Shown piece after piece: positions 51,518-60,519 of a DNA stretch of 64,000 nt; positions within the stretch are counted from its first letter, which is position 1, and each line of letters opens with the position of its first letter. A program made the position numbers and the translations under genes. The notes below the pieces were generated by a model that did no database searches, had not been told where the DNA came from, and saw only the letters and a program-made list of their open reading frames with translations. The stretch is from Megamonas sp. UBA1796 (lineage in GTDB: Bacteria; Bacillota; Negativicutes; Selenomonadales; Selenomonadaceae), in NCBI GenBank assembly GCA_002319795.1, contig DCFU01000031.1:261453-325452 (forward strand), read 5' to 3'.

Positions 51518-51548
51518 ATAAAACAGCCTCCTTTAAATTTGAATCCAT

Positions 51549-51620
51549 AAAAAAAGCCGTATGGCAGAAGCTCTGAGTTTTGGGATGTTGCCCAACTCCG
51601 GCTCCGTTGCCGTGCGGCTT
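51549..51620 (-). terminator. Leader terminator/attenuator before the gabT-like gene
   Basis: On the minus strand AAGCCG and CGGCTT close a long stem with inner arms (CGGCA/TGCC, GAGTT...GGG/CCC...AACTC), followed by seven T. It lies between the gabT-like promoter and start codon, in a divergent region where no gene needs a terminator. Confidence 0.7.
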
Positions 51621-51639
51621 GTTTACTTTTTATGCTTAC

Positions 51640-51668
51640 AGTTTACCGCGGGGGTGGCGGTATGGCAA
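51640..51668 (-). promoter_or_regulatory. Promoter of the gabT-like operon
   Basis: Read on the minus strand: TTGCCA, 17 bases, TAAACT. Expected start near 51633. Confidence 0.5.
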
Positions 51669-51722
51669 CGACCTGCGAAACTAATCTTTTTTTGCTTTTT
51701 TGTGCTTTACGCACAAAGCTTT

Positions 51723-51751
51723 TTGCTATATGATTACCTGTAAAGTATAAC
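51723..51751 (+). promoter_or_regulatory. Promoter of the pucR-type gene
   Basis: TTGCTA, 17 bases, TATAAC, 23 bases before ATG 51775. Confidence 0.55.
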
Positions 51752-51774
51752 TTTATGCGAAGCGGGGGATAGAG

Positions 51775-52947
51775 ATGTCGATTCAATTGAAGCAGCTTTT
51801 CCACGAAACTGCCGGTATTTACGAGTTGAAACTCATTGCTGGCGGGGAAGGACTCAGCCGGGAGCTTACCTGGGTACAATTTTGCGAGGATATTGCCAAT
51901 GCTGGATTTTTCCGCGGCAATGAACTCATCATTACCACAGGTCTTTGTGCCAGGAATCCCGCGTGGCTTAAGAGCTTCCTTGCCGAGCTTATACGCTGCC
52001 ATGCCTGCGGACTTATCGTTAACACAGGAAAATATATCCAGGCTGCAGATATTACGGAAGATATCGCGGCACTTTGCGAAAAAGAGAGATTTCCCCTTTT
52101 TACGATGCCGTGGAAGATTCATCTCGCCGATATTATGCAGGACTATTATAATCGTCTTTTTTTGGCACAGCAAAGGGAAGTCAGTCTTACGGAGCTGATG
52201 CGCACTGCAATTTTCCAGCCGGAAAAGACCGATGAATGCCAGCGTGATTTTAAGTTGCGCGGACTTGCAGGGAAGCCTTTTTACCTTGTGGTTTTTGAGC
52301 CTGCAGGGACGGATATGTTTGAGAAAACCGAGCAGCAGCTGCTCTTGTCCAGCAAAGCTTTTTTGAATCGGCTGCGGTTGCCTTATATTATTTTTTGGCA
52401 GCAGAACCGTCTTATACTGCTGATGCTTACAGCAGAAACGCGAATACTGCGGGATGTGCTCGTACAACTGCTGGCCTTGTACAGCCGTCTGCTGGCCAGA
52501 GCTTGTCCTGCCTGCGGCAGCAGTTCCTTGCAGCAAGACCTCCGCACCCTGGCAGTTGGGCATCATGAAGCCAGCGCTGCGGCTGCTATTGCCCGACTAT
52601 CCGGCAAGGAGTGGCTGTCGTTTGATGAAATCGGTGCATATCGTCTGCTTTTTGCTACCAACAATATAGAGCTGCTGCGCCATATGCATGATTCGAAACT
52701 CTCTGCGCTGCTGGACTATGACGCACAGCACCATACGCAGCTTTATAAGACGCTGCGGCTGTATCTTTTTAATAACAGCAGTTTGCAGGCTGCGGCCAAG
52801 GTTACTTTCACACATCGCAATACCATCAACTATCGCATCACTAAAATAAAAGAGCTCCTTGGCTGCACTCTGGATGATTCTGTAGAACGGTTCGAATTTA
52901 TGCTTGCTTTCTATATTGCAGATTATCTGCGTATAGCTGCTGACTAA
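51775..52947 (+). CDS. PucR-family transcriptional regulator
   Basis: 390 residues. The N-terminal ~125 residues match the PucR sensor domain (LKLIAGGEGLSRELTWVQFCEDI, GNELIITTG). A middle domain is poorly conserved, and the C-terminal HTH_30 has FTHRNTINYRITKIKELLG. PucR/CdaR-type proteins activate purine, sugar-acid or GABA operons in response to a metabolite. It is divergent from the gabT-like operon and upstream of an amino-acid ABC transporter, so both are likely targets. GGGGGA precedes ATG 51775. Confidence 0.87.
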   Translation: MSIQLKQLFHETAGIYELKLIAGGEGLSRELTWVQFCEDIANAGFFRGNELIITTGLCARNPAWLKSFLAELIRCHACGLIVNTGKYIQAADITEDIAALCEKERFPLFTMPWKIHLADIMQDYYNRLFLAQQREVSLTELMRTAIFQPEKTDECQRDFKLRGLAGKPFYLVVFEPAGTDMFEKTEQQLLLSSKAFLNRLRLPYIIFWQQNRLILLMLTAETRILRDVLVQLLALYSRLLARACPACGSSSLQQDLRTLAVGHHEASAAAAIARLSGKEWLSFDEIGAYRLLFATNNIELLRHMHDSKLSALLDYDAQHHTQLYKTLRLYLFNNSSLQAAAKVTFTHRNTINYRITKIKELLGCTLDDSVERFEFMLAFYIADYLRIAAD

Positions 52948-52996
52948 GTTGTGCTCAGAAAACAAAAGAATAAAAGGAAAATTGTGCTCTGCATCA

Positions 52997-53025
52997 TTGA
53001 CACCCCTGCCCTGCCATGCTAGAAT
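52997..53025 (+). promoter_or_regulatory. Consensus promoter of the second amino-acid ABC operon
   Basis: Perfect TTGACA, 17 bases, TAGAAT. Expected start near 53032. Confidence 0.75.
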
Positions 53026-53056
53026 GAATCCATCAAGCGGAAATGCACAAATGAGT

Positions 53057-53095
53057 AAAGGCGCTCATACCTGTTTACAGGTATGGGCGCCTTTT
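53057..53095 (+). terminator. Hairpin in the leader of the second ABC operon
   Basis: A 17-bp stem (AAAGGCGCTCATACCTG with CAGGTATGGGCGCCTTT, one G-T pair) with a 4-base loop and four T. It is downstream of the consensus promoter. It may be the pucR terminator or an attenuator. Confidence 0.7.
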
Positions 53096-53136
53096 CGGTT
53101 CTTGTATTATTTTTTGTATAGAAAGAGGCGGCGATT

Positions 53137-53907
53137 ATGTTTAACATATTTAATCTGCAGAAAAACTACGGAAAAACCGAAGTACTGAAGAATATCACGT
53201 TACGGATTGACGATGGTGAAGCCGTCTGCATCATTGGGCCGTCCGGCTCAGGAAAAAGCACTTTTCTGCGCTGTCTGAACCTGCTTGAGGTTCCTACAGG
53301 CGGCCGTATTTTTTATAATGGCTCGCTGCTTGACCAGGAGCTTGACAGCAAGCGCCTGCGGCGGGAAGTCGGTATGGTTTTTCAGAAATTCAATTTGTTT
53401 CCTATGTTTACTGTGCTGAAAAATATTATGTATGCGCCGGTGCATATTAACAAGATGAAGTACAAAGATGCCGAGGAACTGGCCCGGAGCTTATTGGAAA
53501 AAGTGGGCCTGGCAAATCGGGCAGATGCCTATCCCAGCATGCTTTCCGGCGGGCAGCAGCAGCGTGTCGCTATCGCCAGAGCCCTTGCCATGCAGCCAAA
53601 GATGCTTCTTTTTGATGAACCAACCTCAGCACTCGATCCGGAACTTGTAGGCGAGGTGCTTCAGGTTATGAAGACTTTGCGCAGCGATGGTATGAGCATG
53701 GTTGTCGTGACACATGAAATGGGCTTTGCGCGTGACGTTTCTGATCGTGTCGTGTTTATGGACAAGGGCTATATCGTCGAAGAAGGAAAACCGCAGCAAA
53801 TATTTAATTCTCCGCAGCAGGAACGTACACAGCAATTTCTCAACCGTATAATATTAGGAAGGGAAGTGGTTCAAAATGAATACAACCTTAGCGCAGCTCC
53901 ACTTTGA
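53137..53907 (+). CDS. Amino-acid ABC transporter ATP-binding protein (second system)
   Basis: 256 residues with Walker A GPSGSGKST, Q-loop MVFQKFNLF, signature LSGGQQQR, Walker B LLFDEPTSALDP and switch VVTHEMGF: a GlnQ-type ATPase. Its end overlaps the permease start by 32 bases, an unusually long overlap that still keeps both frames. It lies downstream of PucR and close to the GABA-type genes, so it may import GABA or a precursor such as glutamate or ornithine. Confidence 0.93.
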   Translation: MFNIFNLQKNYGKTEVLKNITLRIDDGEAVCIIGPSGSGKSTFLRCLNLLEVPTGGRIFYNGSLLDQELDSKRLRREVGMVFQKFNLFPMFTVLKNIMYAPVHINKMKYKDAEELARSLLEKVGLANRADAYPSMLSGGQQQRVAIARALAMQPKMLLFDEPTSALDPELVGEVLQVMKTLRSDGMSMVVVTHEMGFARDVSDRVVFMDKGYIVEEGKPQQIFNSPQQERTQQFLNRIILGREVVQNEYNLSAAPL

Positions 53908-54589
53908 ACAAACAGCACAGATTCTGGTGCCCTCGCTGGTACATGGGGCCGGACTTGTTATTGAGACCACACTGATTGGATTTTTACTGGCGGCTATTTT
54001 TGGAATTCTGCTCGCCGTAGGCCGGCTTTTTGCCTGGAGGCCCCTCCGGGCAATACTCTACAGTTTTCTTGAGCTCATACGGGGGACCCCGCTGCTTGTA
54101 CAGCTTGTCTATATCTATTATGTTGTGCCGCTGCTGCTGAATCTGCTGGCAAGCATGCTTGGCTATAAGACCGATGTGCAGATATCACCTATCAGTGCCG
54201 GAATCATCGGTCTGGCGGTCAATTATGGCTGCTATATGTCGGAAGTTATTCGTGCGGGTATCCTGTCTATCGATGATGGACAGACGGAAGCGGCGCTCTG
54301 CTTGGGCTTTGGGCGTTTTGAGGCACTTTTCCGCATTATTATGCCACAGGCACTGCGCAGCATTATTCCTTCGCTTGGCAATTATCTTGTTATGATGATC
54401 AAGGACACGTCCCTGCTGGCGTATGTAGCGGTCAATGAGCTTTTATTGCGTACGCAGACCTTTGCCTCGCAGACCTTCTTTACAATCGAAGCTTATACAT
54501 ATCTGGCAATCGCGTATCTCATATTGAGCATACCGCTTTCCCACTGTGTGAAACTCGTTGAATATAAACTGTCGACAACCAGGCGTTGA
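53876..54589 (+). CDS. Amino-acid ABC transporter permease (second system)
   Basis: 237 residues, about five membrane helices. Motifs: ELIRGTPLLVQLVYIYY and the EAA loop EAALCLGFGRFEALFRIIMPQALRSIIPSLGN. As the only permease of the operon it should act as a homodimer. A ribosome site GGAAG lies inside the upstream ATPase gene. The binding-protein gene follows at once. Confidence 0.9.
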   Translation: MNTTLAQLHFEQTAQILVPSLVHGAGLVIETTLIGFLLAAIFGILLAVGRLFAWRPLRAILYSFLELIRGTPLLVQLVYIYYVVPLLLNLLASMLGYKTDVQISPISAGIIGLAVNYGCYMSEVIRAGILSIDDGQTEAALCLGFGRFEALFRIIMPQALRSIIPSLGNYLVMMIKDTSLLAYVAVNELLLRTQTFASQTFFTIEAYTYLAIAYLILSIPLSHCVKLVEYKLSTTRR

Positions 54590-54627
54590 TGATACATTGA
54601 ACAATGATTGAGGAAAGGTTGATAAAT

Positions 54628-55542
54628 ATGAAAATTTTTGGTAAAAAAACAGCAGCATTGCTTATAGTTGCCTTATCCAGTTTTTTATTGCTTGCAGGCT
54701 GTGGCCTGAATGAAGCAGACACCAGCAGCTCGGGGGGCAGTTCAAGCAGCAGTTCGGGTACTTCTGATGGTCAGGGCGGTACGCTTGCCAAAGTAAAGGA
54801 GAAAGGGGTCTTGGTCGTAGCCTCTTCCAATGATGCACCATTCGCTTATCTTGATGCGAAAGACAATAACAAGTTTGCCGGGGTCGATGCGGAAATCATC
54901 AGTGCGATTGCCAAAAACCTCGGCATTACCAAAGTGGAGATGAAGCAGGTGCCTTTTGAAAATCTGCTCATTGAGCTCAATAATGGTACAGTCGATATGG
55001 TTACCGATGCGATGTATATAAAGCCGGAAAGATTGGAAAAAGCGTATTTTACGAATGTCTGGTATAAAGAAGGAGAGGCTGTGGTCGTGAAACAGGACTC
55101 GCCAATCCAGACAAAGGAAGATCTTAAGGATAAGACCATAGGCGGGCAGAAGGGCATGGCTTTCCTTGAGACAGCCCAGAAATGGCAGCAGGAAGGAAAG
55201 GTACAGGATGTAAAGGTGTTCAACAGTCAGGCCGAGTTGATGATGGCTGTCAATACTGGAAAAATTGATGCCTGTATTACGGATGGCATTGTAGCTTCCT
55301 ACACCCTCAAGCAAAATTCATCCTTGAATCTTCGTATATTGAGTCCATATGAACCGGAGGCAGCTGGCAGGATTGGTGCTGCTATCCGCTTTGAAGACAA
55401 GGATCTGCTGGATGCGGTGAATAGTGAGCTGGAAAAAATGCGCCAGGATGGTTCTTTGAAGGCTATTCTGGAAAAATATGGCCTCTCCTCTGATTTCATG
55501 GTTCTGGATGGAGCAGATGCTGTTACTAAGAATGTAAAATAA
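54628..55542 (+). CDS. Amino-acid ABC transporter substrate-binding lipoprotein (second system)
   Basis: 304 residues from ATG 54628 behind GAGGAAAGG; the in-frame ATG 54604 has no site. A lipoprotein signal ends at LLAGC, then a Ser/Gly linker of about 25 residues. The family 3 binding domain has GVLVVASSNDAPFAYLD and the hinge region EDLKDKTIGGQKGMAFLE. Ligand unknown. A terminator follows. Confidence 0.9.
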   Translation: MKIFGKKTAALLIVALSSFLLLAGCGLNEADTSSSGGSSSSSSGTSDGQGGTLAKVKEKGVLVVASSNDAPFAYLDAKDNNKFAGVDAEIISAIAKNLGITKVEMKQVPFENLLIELNNGTVDMVTDAMYIKPERLEKAYFTNVWYKEGEAVVVKQDSPIQTKEDLKDKTIGGQKGMAFLETAQKWQQEGKVQDVKVFNSQAELMMAVNTGKIDACITDGIVASYTLKQNSSLNLRILSPYEPEAAGRIGAAIRFEDKDLLDAVNSELEKMRQDGSLKAILEKYGLSSDFMVLDGADAVTKNVK

Positions 55543-55557
55543 TCGGAAATTGGTATG

Positions 55558-55605
55558 AAGGGTGCTGCCTGAAACGAAAGCGGTTTCAGGTGCAGTACCC
55601 TTTTT
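55558..55605 (+). terminator. Terminator after the second ABC operon
   Basis: AAGGGTGCTGC...GCAGTACCCTT with an inner TGAAAC/GTTTCA arm, followed by five T. Confidence 0.9.
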
Positions 55606-55635
55606 ATTTAGTTTTACTGGTATATTATAGTAATA

Positions 55636-55644
55636 TGGTATACT
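55636..55644 (+). promoter_or_regulatory. Extended -10 promoter of the aminotransferase gene
   Basis: TGGTATACT is an extended -10 box within an AT-rich partly palindromic stretch (55620-55652). No good -35 box. Confidence 0.4.
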
Positions 55645-55743
55645 ATATGTATAGCGTGTAATGGATTGAGGAAACGATTGTACATATGTGAATATACGCA
55701 AGTTTTCCGTCTGTATCCGCTTTATACATAAGGAGGCTTTGCT

Positions 55744-56913
55744 ATGCCAAATATATCCAATCGTACCAAGACTTTTACCGATTCCGTGATTCGCCGTATG
55801 ACGCGGGTTTCGCTCCAATATGATGCCGTGAATCTCAGTCAGGGTTTCCCGGACTGGAAACCGCCGCAGCCGATGCTTGACCGTCTGGCCGCCGTAGCAA
55901 ATGAGGGACCGCATCAGTACGCCGTGACCTGGGGAGCCGCGAACTTCCGCCAGGCGCTTGCAGCGAAGCAGTCACGCTTCATGGGGCGGACCATCAACCC
56001 CGATACGGAGCTGGTCGTGACCTGCGGCAGTACGGAGGCTATGATGGCTGCTGTTATGACTGTGACAAATCCCGGGGACAAGATTATCGTATTTTCACCG
56101 TTTTATGAAAACTATAGTGCGGATGCCATACTCACAGATTGTGAACCTATATATGTGCCGCTTTATCCTCCGGAATTCAAGTTTCATTCCGATGAGCTTG
56201 AGCGTGCCTTTCAGCAGAAGCCGAAAGCGTTGATTCTGTGTAATCCGTCGAATCCGTCCGGCAAGGTTTTCACGCGCCAGGAATTGGAAATGATAGCTGC
56301 GCTGGCAGAGAAATATGATGCCTTTGTTATAACGGATGAGGTATATGAACATATTGTCTATAAACCCTATGAGCATGTATACTTTTCTTCTTTGCCGCAT
56401 ATGTATGAGCGTACAGTTTCCTGCAGCTCACTGTCGAAAACCTACTCTGTGACAGGCTGGCGGCTTGGTTATATTATTGCGCCGCCGCAGGTTATCGAGG
56501 CCGCGCGGAAAATCCATGATTTTCTGACAGTAGGAGCGGCGGCGCCTCTGCAGGAGGCGGCCGTTGTGGGACTTCAGTTTGGCGATGACTACTATGACGG
56601 GCTGCTGGCACATTATACCAGGCTGCGCAGCATCATGCTCGATGGACTTAAGAGCATAGGACTGCCATATACTACGCCGCAGGGGGCGTACTATATCATG
56701 GTAGACATATCCCATTTCAATTTTGCCAGCGATACGGAATTTTGTGAAGAGCTCGCAAAGACGGTCGGAGTCGGAGCCGTACCAGGCTCGGCATTCTTCC
56801 GTGAGGATATCAACCGTTATATGCGCCTGCACTTTGCGAAATCAGAGGATACGCTGTATGAGGCACTGAATCATTTGCAGGATATCTACAAAAAAATACC
56901 GGTACACGCCTGA
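55744..56913 (+). CDS. PLP-dependent class I/II aminotransferase
   Basis: 389 residues. Signatures: NLSQGFPDWKPPQPM near the N-terminus, YAVTWGAANFRQALAAK, NPSNPSGKVF, ITDEVYEHIVY and the PLP-lysine in SSLSKTYSVTGWRLGY. The C-terminal RLHFAKSEDTL holds the carboxylate-binding Arg. The pattern fits the methionine/kynurenine/glutamine-transaminase-like branch, which uses aromatic, methionine or alanine substrates. AAGGAGG precedes ATG 55744. It is a single-gene unit, convergent with the phosphoesterase genes. Confidence 0.88.
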   Translation: MPNISNRTKTFTDSVIRRMTRVSLQYDAVNLSQGFPDWKPPQPMLDRLAAVANEGPHQYAVTWGAANFRQALAAKQSRFMGRTINPDTELVVTCGSTEAMMAAVMTVTNPGDKIIVFSPFYENYSADAILTDCEPIYVPLYPPEFKFHSDELERAFQQKPKALILCNPSNPSGKVFTRQELEMIAALAEKYDAFVITDEVYEHIVYKPYEHVYFSSLPHMYERTVSCSSLSKTYSVTGWRLGYIIAPPQVIEAARKIHDFLTVGAAAPLQEAAVVGLQFGDDYYDGLLAHYTRLRSIMLDGLKSIGLPYTTPQGAYYIMVDISHFNFASDTEFCEELAKTVGVGAVPGSAFFREDINRYMRLHFAKSEDTLYEALNHLQDIYKKIPVHA

Positions 56914-56952
56914 GGGCGGTACTGGCATAGAATCGAATATTTTGTAACCGGC

Positions 56953-58254
56953 TTATTTCTTTATTTCTACGGCGTCTATTTCACTGCCATCCGGTAAAAA
57001 ACATCGGATGAGCAGATGGGCCTCTGATGCCTCCAAAGTCAGGTAATTGTCGGTTTCCGGCTGGGGAGCAATTTTTTTATCGAAAGGGTGGTCAACCCAG
57101 AGACCTGGATAACGTACATCGCCGGCAACTCCTGTGATGATATAGAACGGTCCGTGGCTGGCGGGGCGGAAATCATAAAGCTGTCCGCGGTTCCGGTAGG
57201 TATGCAGGTGTGCCGTGAGCACAAGATCAATGCCAAGAGCGTCGAAGCCGGGCATGAAATCCTGCCCAATATCACCTATGCCCGCTTTGCGGTCGGGGCT
57301 CCGGTGGTTGGCGTAGGTAAGTACATCCTTATGCATGAGCACGATTTTCCATTTTTTCGTGCTCTTTTCTGCGTCTGCCTTGAACCAGCTGAGTTCTTCA
57401 TCCAGTAAGCCTGGTTTGAAATCGTTGGTTTCATCGAATTGCGTGTTGAGTACCATGAAGTGTACATCCCCATAATCAAAGGAATAGTAATAGCGGGCGA
57501 AATCATCACTGCCGTTATCCGGTACATCAAACGAATGCAGATAGGCCTGTGGCAGGCGCACCTTCCAATCGAGCGTATAGGTCTCATGGTTTCCCATGAC
57601 AGGTGCCAGCGGTATACGGTCCATAATGCCTTCAAGGGCACCCATCCAGGCATTCCATTGTGTATGGTCTTCACCGTTGTCAACAAGATCGCCCATGTTT
57701 ACGAAGAACTGCGCGTCCGGATTGCGCTTTGCTGCATTTTGGGCCAGCTCCTGCCAGCCATCGTAACTGTTCGACTGGGAATCTGGAAAAATCAGGGCCT
57801 TGAAAGCGCCGTCGTTCGCAGAGTGCATTGCATGCCAGGGAGTGCCGCTGTTGCCGCTGACGATACGGTATTCGTAGTCCTGTCCGGGAATGAGGTCTGT
57901 GAGCAGAGCGGAATGCAGATAGCAGGTTATGCCGTCATCTGTAAAGGATTCACTGGTGGTTTTGAGAGAAACAGAGGAATTGCTGCCGACGGAACGGTAT
58001 TCTATTTCGGCGTCTTTTTCTGTTTCATCCGACTGCCACATAATCCTGCGGGAAACGGCTGCATCAGCCGTAATGATCTGTCGTATATATTTTGCATCTA
58101 TGTCGCCTGTAATACCGCGCAGAGCATGGGAGGCTGTTTTTACTACAGGGTCTGTTTCGGAAGACAGAGAACCGCAGCCTGTTCCCAGGAAGAGCAGAGC
58201 GCCTCCACAAAGGCGGATGAAATTCCGACGGGAAATATAGATGTTTTTCTTCAT
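56953..58254 (-). CDS. Tat-exported metallophosphoesterase with N-terminal Fn3-like domain (copy 2)
   Basis: 433 residues. The signal has a twin-arginine motif (SRRNFIRLCGG) and a lipobox-like GTGC, so it is probably folded before export and anchored. A beta-rich Fn3/PAP-N-like domain spans about 60-150. The phosphoesterase core has FPDSQ, NMGDLVDNGED, VMGNHET, VLMHKDVLTY and TAHLHTYRN, giving the Asp, Asn and His ligands of a binuclear site. Motif I reads D-S-Q, not D-x-H. It is 71 bases downstream of a paralogue on the same strand with the same architecture. Substrate unknown; a periplasmic phosphomonoesterase is likely. Confidence 0.87.
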   Translation of the reverse strand: MKKNIYISRRNFIRLCGGALLFLGTGCGSLSSETDPVVKTASHALRGITGDIDAKYIRQIITADAAVSRRIMWQSDETEKDAEIEYRSVGSNSSVSLKTTSESFTDDGITCYLHSALLTDLIPGQDYEYRIVSGNSGTPWHAMHSANDGAFKALIFPDSQSNSYDGWQELAQNAAKRNPDAQFFVNMGDLVDNGEDHTQWNAWMGALEGIMDRIPLAPVMGNHETYTLDWKVRLPQAYLHSFDVPDNGSDDFARYYYSFDYGDVHFMVLNTQFDETNDFKPGLLDEELSWFKADAEKSTKKWKIVLMHKDVLTYANHRSPDRKAGIGDIGQDFMPGFDALGIDLVLTAHLHTYRNRGQLYDFRPASHGPFYIITGVAGDVRYPGLWVDHPFDKKIAPQPETDNYLTLEASEAHLLIRCFLPDGSEIDAVEIKK

Positions 58255-58325
58255 GTATGGTTCCTCGAATCCTGCGTATTTTATTCTACTATATACCTTG
58301 GAGTGAACACGAAGTCAAGAAAAAC

Positions 58326-59624
58326 TTATTTCTGAAGCGAAACATGATCTGTTTCACTGCCATTGGGCAGAAAACAGCGCAGATGGAGTGCGTTGGCGGA
58401 GGCTTCCAGCGTGAGATAATTATCCGTTTCTGGCTGCGGGGCGATTTTTTTATCAAAAACGGGATCTATCCATATACCCGGATAACGGATATCGCCTGCT
58501 ACGCCGGTAACGATATAAACAGGGCCGTGGTCAGCGGGCTGAAAATCATAGAGGTGTCCACGGTTCCGATAGGTATGCAGATGTGCTGTGAGTACGAGGT
58601 CAATGCCGAGTTCGTCGAAGGCAGGCATGAAATCATGCCCGATATCGCAGATACCGCCGTGCTTTCCCGTAGCGGCATCTGTATCATAAGTGAGTACATC
58701 CCGATGCATGAGTACGACTTGCCATTTTTTAGAGCTTTTTTTGACATCCCGGCGAAGCCAGGTGAGCTGCTCGGCCAGCATACCGGAGCGAAAACCGTCG
58801 ATTTCCTCGAATTGTGTATTGAGTACGATAAAGTGCACAGGTCCGTAATCAAAGGAATAATAGTAGCCGGGAAATTGTTTGCTGCCGTTGTCTGGTACAG
58901 CGAACTCGTGCAGGAAGGTATCTGGCAGGCAATATTTCCACTCCAGTGAATAGGCCTCGTGGTTCCCCATGACGGGTACCAGCGGCATGTGCTCAATGAG
59001 TCCGCTTACTGCGTCGAACCAGGCATCCCATTGCCATGAAGCTTCGCCGTTATCCACCAGATCGCCCATGTTCACAAAAAATTCTGCATCGGGATTGCGA
59101 AGCGCCGCAAGCTTTGAGGTTTTTTGCCAGCAACTGTAGTCGACGCACTGGGAATCCGGAAAAATGATTGCCTTGAAGGAACCGCGGCCCGCAGTGCGGA
59201 GCGGCAGCCAGTCACTGCAGGCTTCACTGCGGGTGAAGCGGTATTCGTAATCCTGCTGCGGCGTGAGCTTGCTGAGTTTTGCTGTATAGAAATAACAGGC
59301 AAAATCCCTGTCGGTAAAATAATCATAAGAAACATCCGCGGAAGCGGCTTCAGCGGCACCTCGCAGGCGGTATTCAAGCAGAACTCCGGGGAAAAGCTCT
59401 CCTGCCTGGCACATGATAGTGCGTGAGGTTGCCGAATCCGCGGTGATAAGCTGACGGATATATTGGATATCCAGACGGTTTGGCAGGCTGCGCACCTTGT
59501 GCAGCTGCGATTTACCGGCAGCTGCGGCCTGCACAGGTTCCCAATGCCCAAGATGCAGTGCCAGTATTGTACTCCCGCAGAGTTTGAGGAACTTTCGGCG
59601 GGAAAAGATATGGGTTTCGTTCAT
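58326..59624 (-). CDS. Tat-exported metallophosphoesterase with N-terminal Fn3-like domain (copy 1)
   Basis: 432 residues from ATG 59624 (complement), behind GGGAGTGAG; an in-frame TTG 59654 is less likely. The Tat motif is SRRKFLKLCGS, and the mature part starts near AAAAGK; the signal has no lipobox cysteine. The core repeats the neighbour's motifs: FPDSQ, NMGDLVDNGEA, VMGNHEA, VLMHRDVLTY, TAHLHTYRN and the PADHGPVYIVTGVAGD stretch. The two proteins look about half identical by eye, so they arose by duplication. With no terminator between them they are probably co-transcribed, this copy first. Confidence 0.87.
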   Translation of the reverse strand: MNETHIFSRRKFLKLCGSTILALHLGHWEPVQAAAAGKSQLHKVRSLPNRLDIQYIRQLITADSATSRTIMCQAGELFPGVLLEYRLRGAAEAASADVSYDYFTDRDFACYFYTAKLSKLTPQQDYEYRFTRSEACSDWLPLRTAGRGSFKAIIFPDSQCVDYSCWQKTSKLAALRNPDAEFFVNMGDLVDNGEASWQWDAWFDAVSGLIEHMPLVPVMGNHEAYSLEWKYCLPDTFLHEFAVPDNGSKQFPGYYYSFDYGPVHFIVLNTQFEEIDGFRSGMLAEQLTWLRRDVKKSSKKWQVVLMHRDVLTYDTDAATGKHGGICDIGHDFMPAFDELGIDLVLTAHLHTYRNRGHLYDFQPADHGPVYIVTGVAGDIRYPGIWIDPVFDKKIAPQPETDNYLTLEASANALHLRCFLPNGSETDHVSLQK

Positions 59625-59964
59625 TGACTCACTCCCGTTGCTGCTATTGCACAATTTTTATGGAACGTGTTTTTATTATACCGCAAAATATTGCAATGTG
59701 GCGTATCTTTTGTTAAGGAAGAAGTGTCAGGTAAATGCTCCATGCGATTACTGTCCTTGTTTTTGAAATATTTACAGGAAGAGTGTGACATTTCGATATG
59801 CTTATGCTTTTTTTACAGTTTTTTTATAATGATGGTTTGATTTCAAATAAAACGTCTTTCAATGTGACAAGGGCAGTTATTGTTGACAAAAAAATCATTT
59901 AAGACTATAATTTTACTCGAAGTACTCATTATGACTTTTACAGTATTATAAGAGGAGGAAGCCG
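59625..59964. other. Divergent AT-rich region between phosphoesterase and tetR genes
   Basis: 340 bases without a gene. It has the tetR promoter (59883-59911) and, on the minus strand near 59680, a TATAAT box that may serve the phosphoesterases. Nothing else recognised. Confidence 0.5.
59883..59911 (+). promoter_or_regulatory. Consensus promoter of the tetR-type gene
   Basis: Perfect TTGACA, 17 bases, perfect TATAAT, 53 bases before ATG 59965. Confidence 0.85.
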
Positions 59965-60516
59965 ATGGAAGAAAAGGTGATTTTGGCAGCATTGGAAGAA
60001 ATCCAGATACATGCGCTGCGATTTAGAATGGCCGATGTGACAGGGCGTTTACATATGAGCAAAACTTCTTTATATAAAATCGTAGATTCCAAGGACAGCC
60101 TGATTCGTGAGATAATGACCTATCTTATGGTAAATTTTGATAAGGAAGAGCAGAAAATACGTGCGATGAGAGGGCCTGTACGTGATAAGGTCACAGCTTT
60201 TATCCGACTTTACACCGAGGCGTTTAAAAAATTTGATAAAAGTATTTATGCAGATTTGCGTCGGGACTATGAAACGGAATGGAATAGGTGGGCAGGGTTT
60301 CGGGAAAAAAAAATCAGTGTATTTATGGAGATATTGCAAGAAGGAATCGATAAAGGTGAATTTCGCACAGTGAATCTCGATGTTATGCGGCAGTGCCTGA
60401 TGGTGACCTCAGCAGCTTTGTCAGAATTTGACTTTTTAAAAAACAGTAATCTGACGTATAGTATGGCATTGGAAAGTTTGGGAGATATTTTATTTGTAGG
60501 AATAGAAAGAAAGTAA
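59965..60516 (+). CDS. TetR-family transcriptional regulator
   Basis: 183 residues. The N-terminal HTH is FRMADVTGRLHMSKTSLYKIVDSKDSLIREIM, with the usual Tyr-Lys after the recognition helix. The C-terminal ligand domain is all-helical and unique to each family. It precedes a HlyD adaptor and two ABC-2 permeases, and a three-copy repeat lies between them, so it probably represses that efflux operon. AGGAGG precedes the ATG. Confidence 0.88.
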   Translation: MEEKVILAALEEIQIHALRFRMADVTGRLHMSKTSLYKIVDSKDSLIREIMTYLMVNFDKEEQKIRAMRGPVRDKVTAFIRLYTEAFKKFDKSIYADLRRDYETEWNRWAGFREKKISVFMEILQEGIDKGEFRTVNLDVMRQCLMVTSAALSEFDFLKNSNLTYSMALESLGDILFVGIERK

Positions 60517-60519
60517 ATT

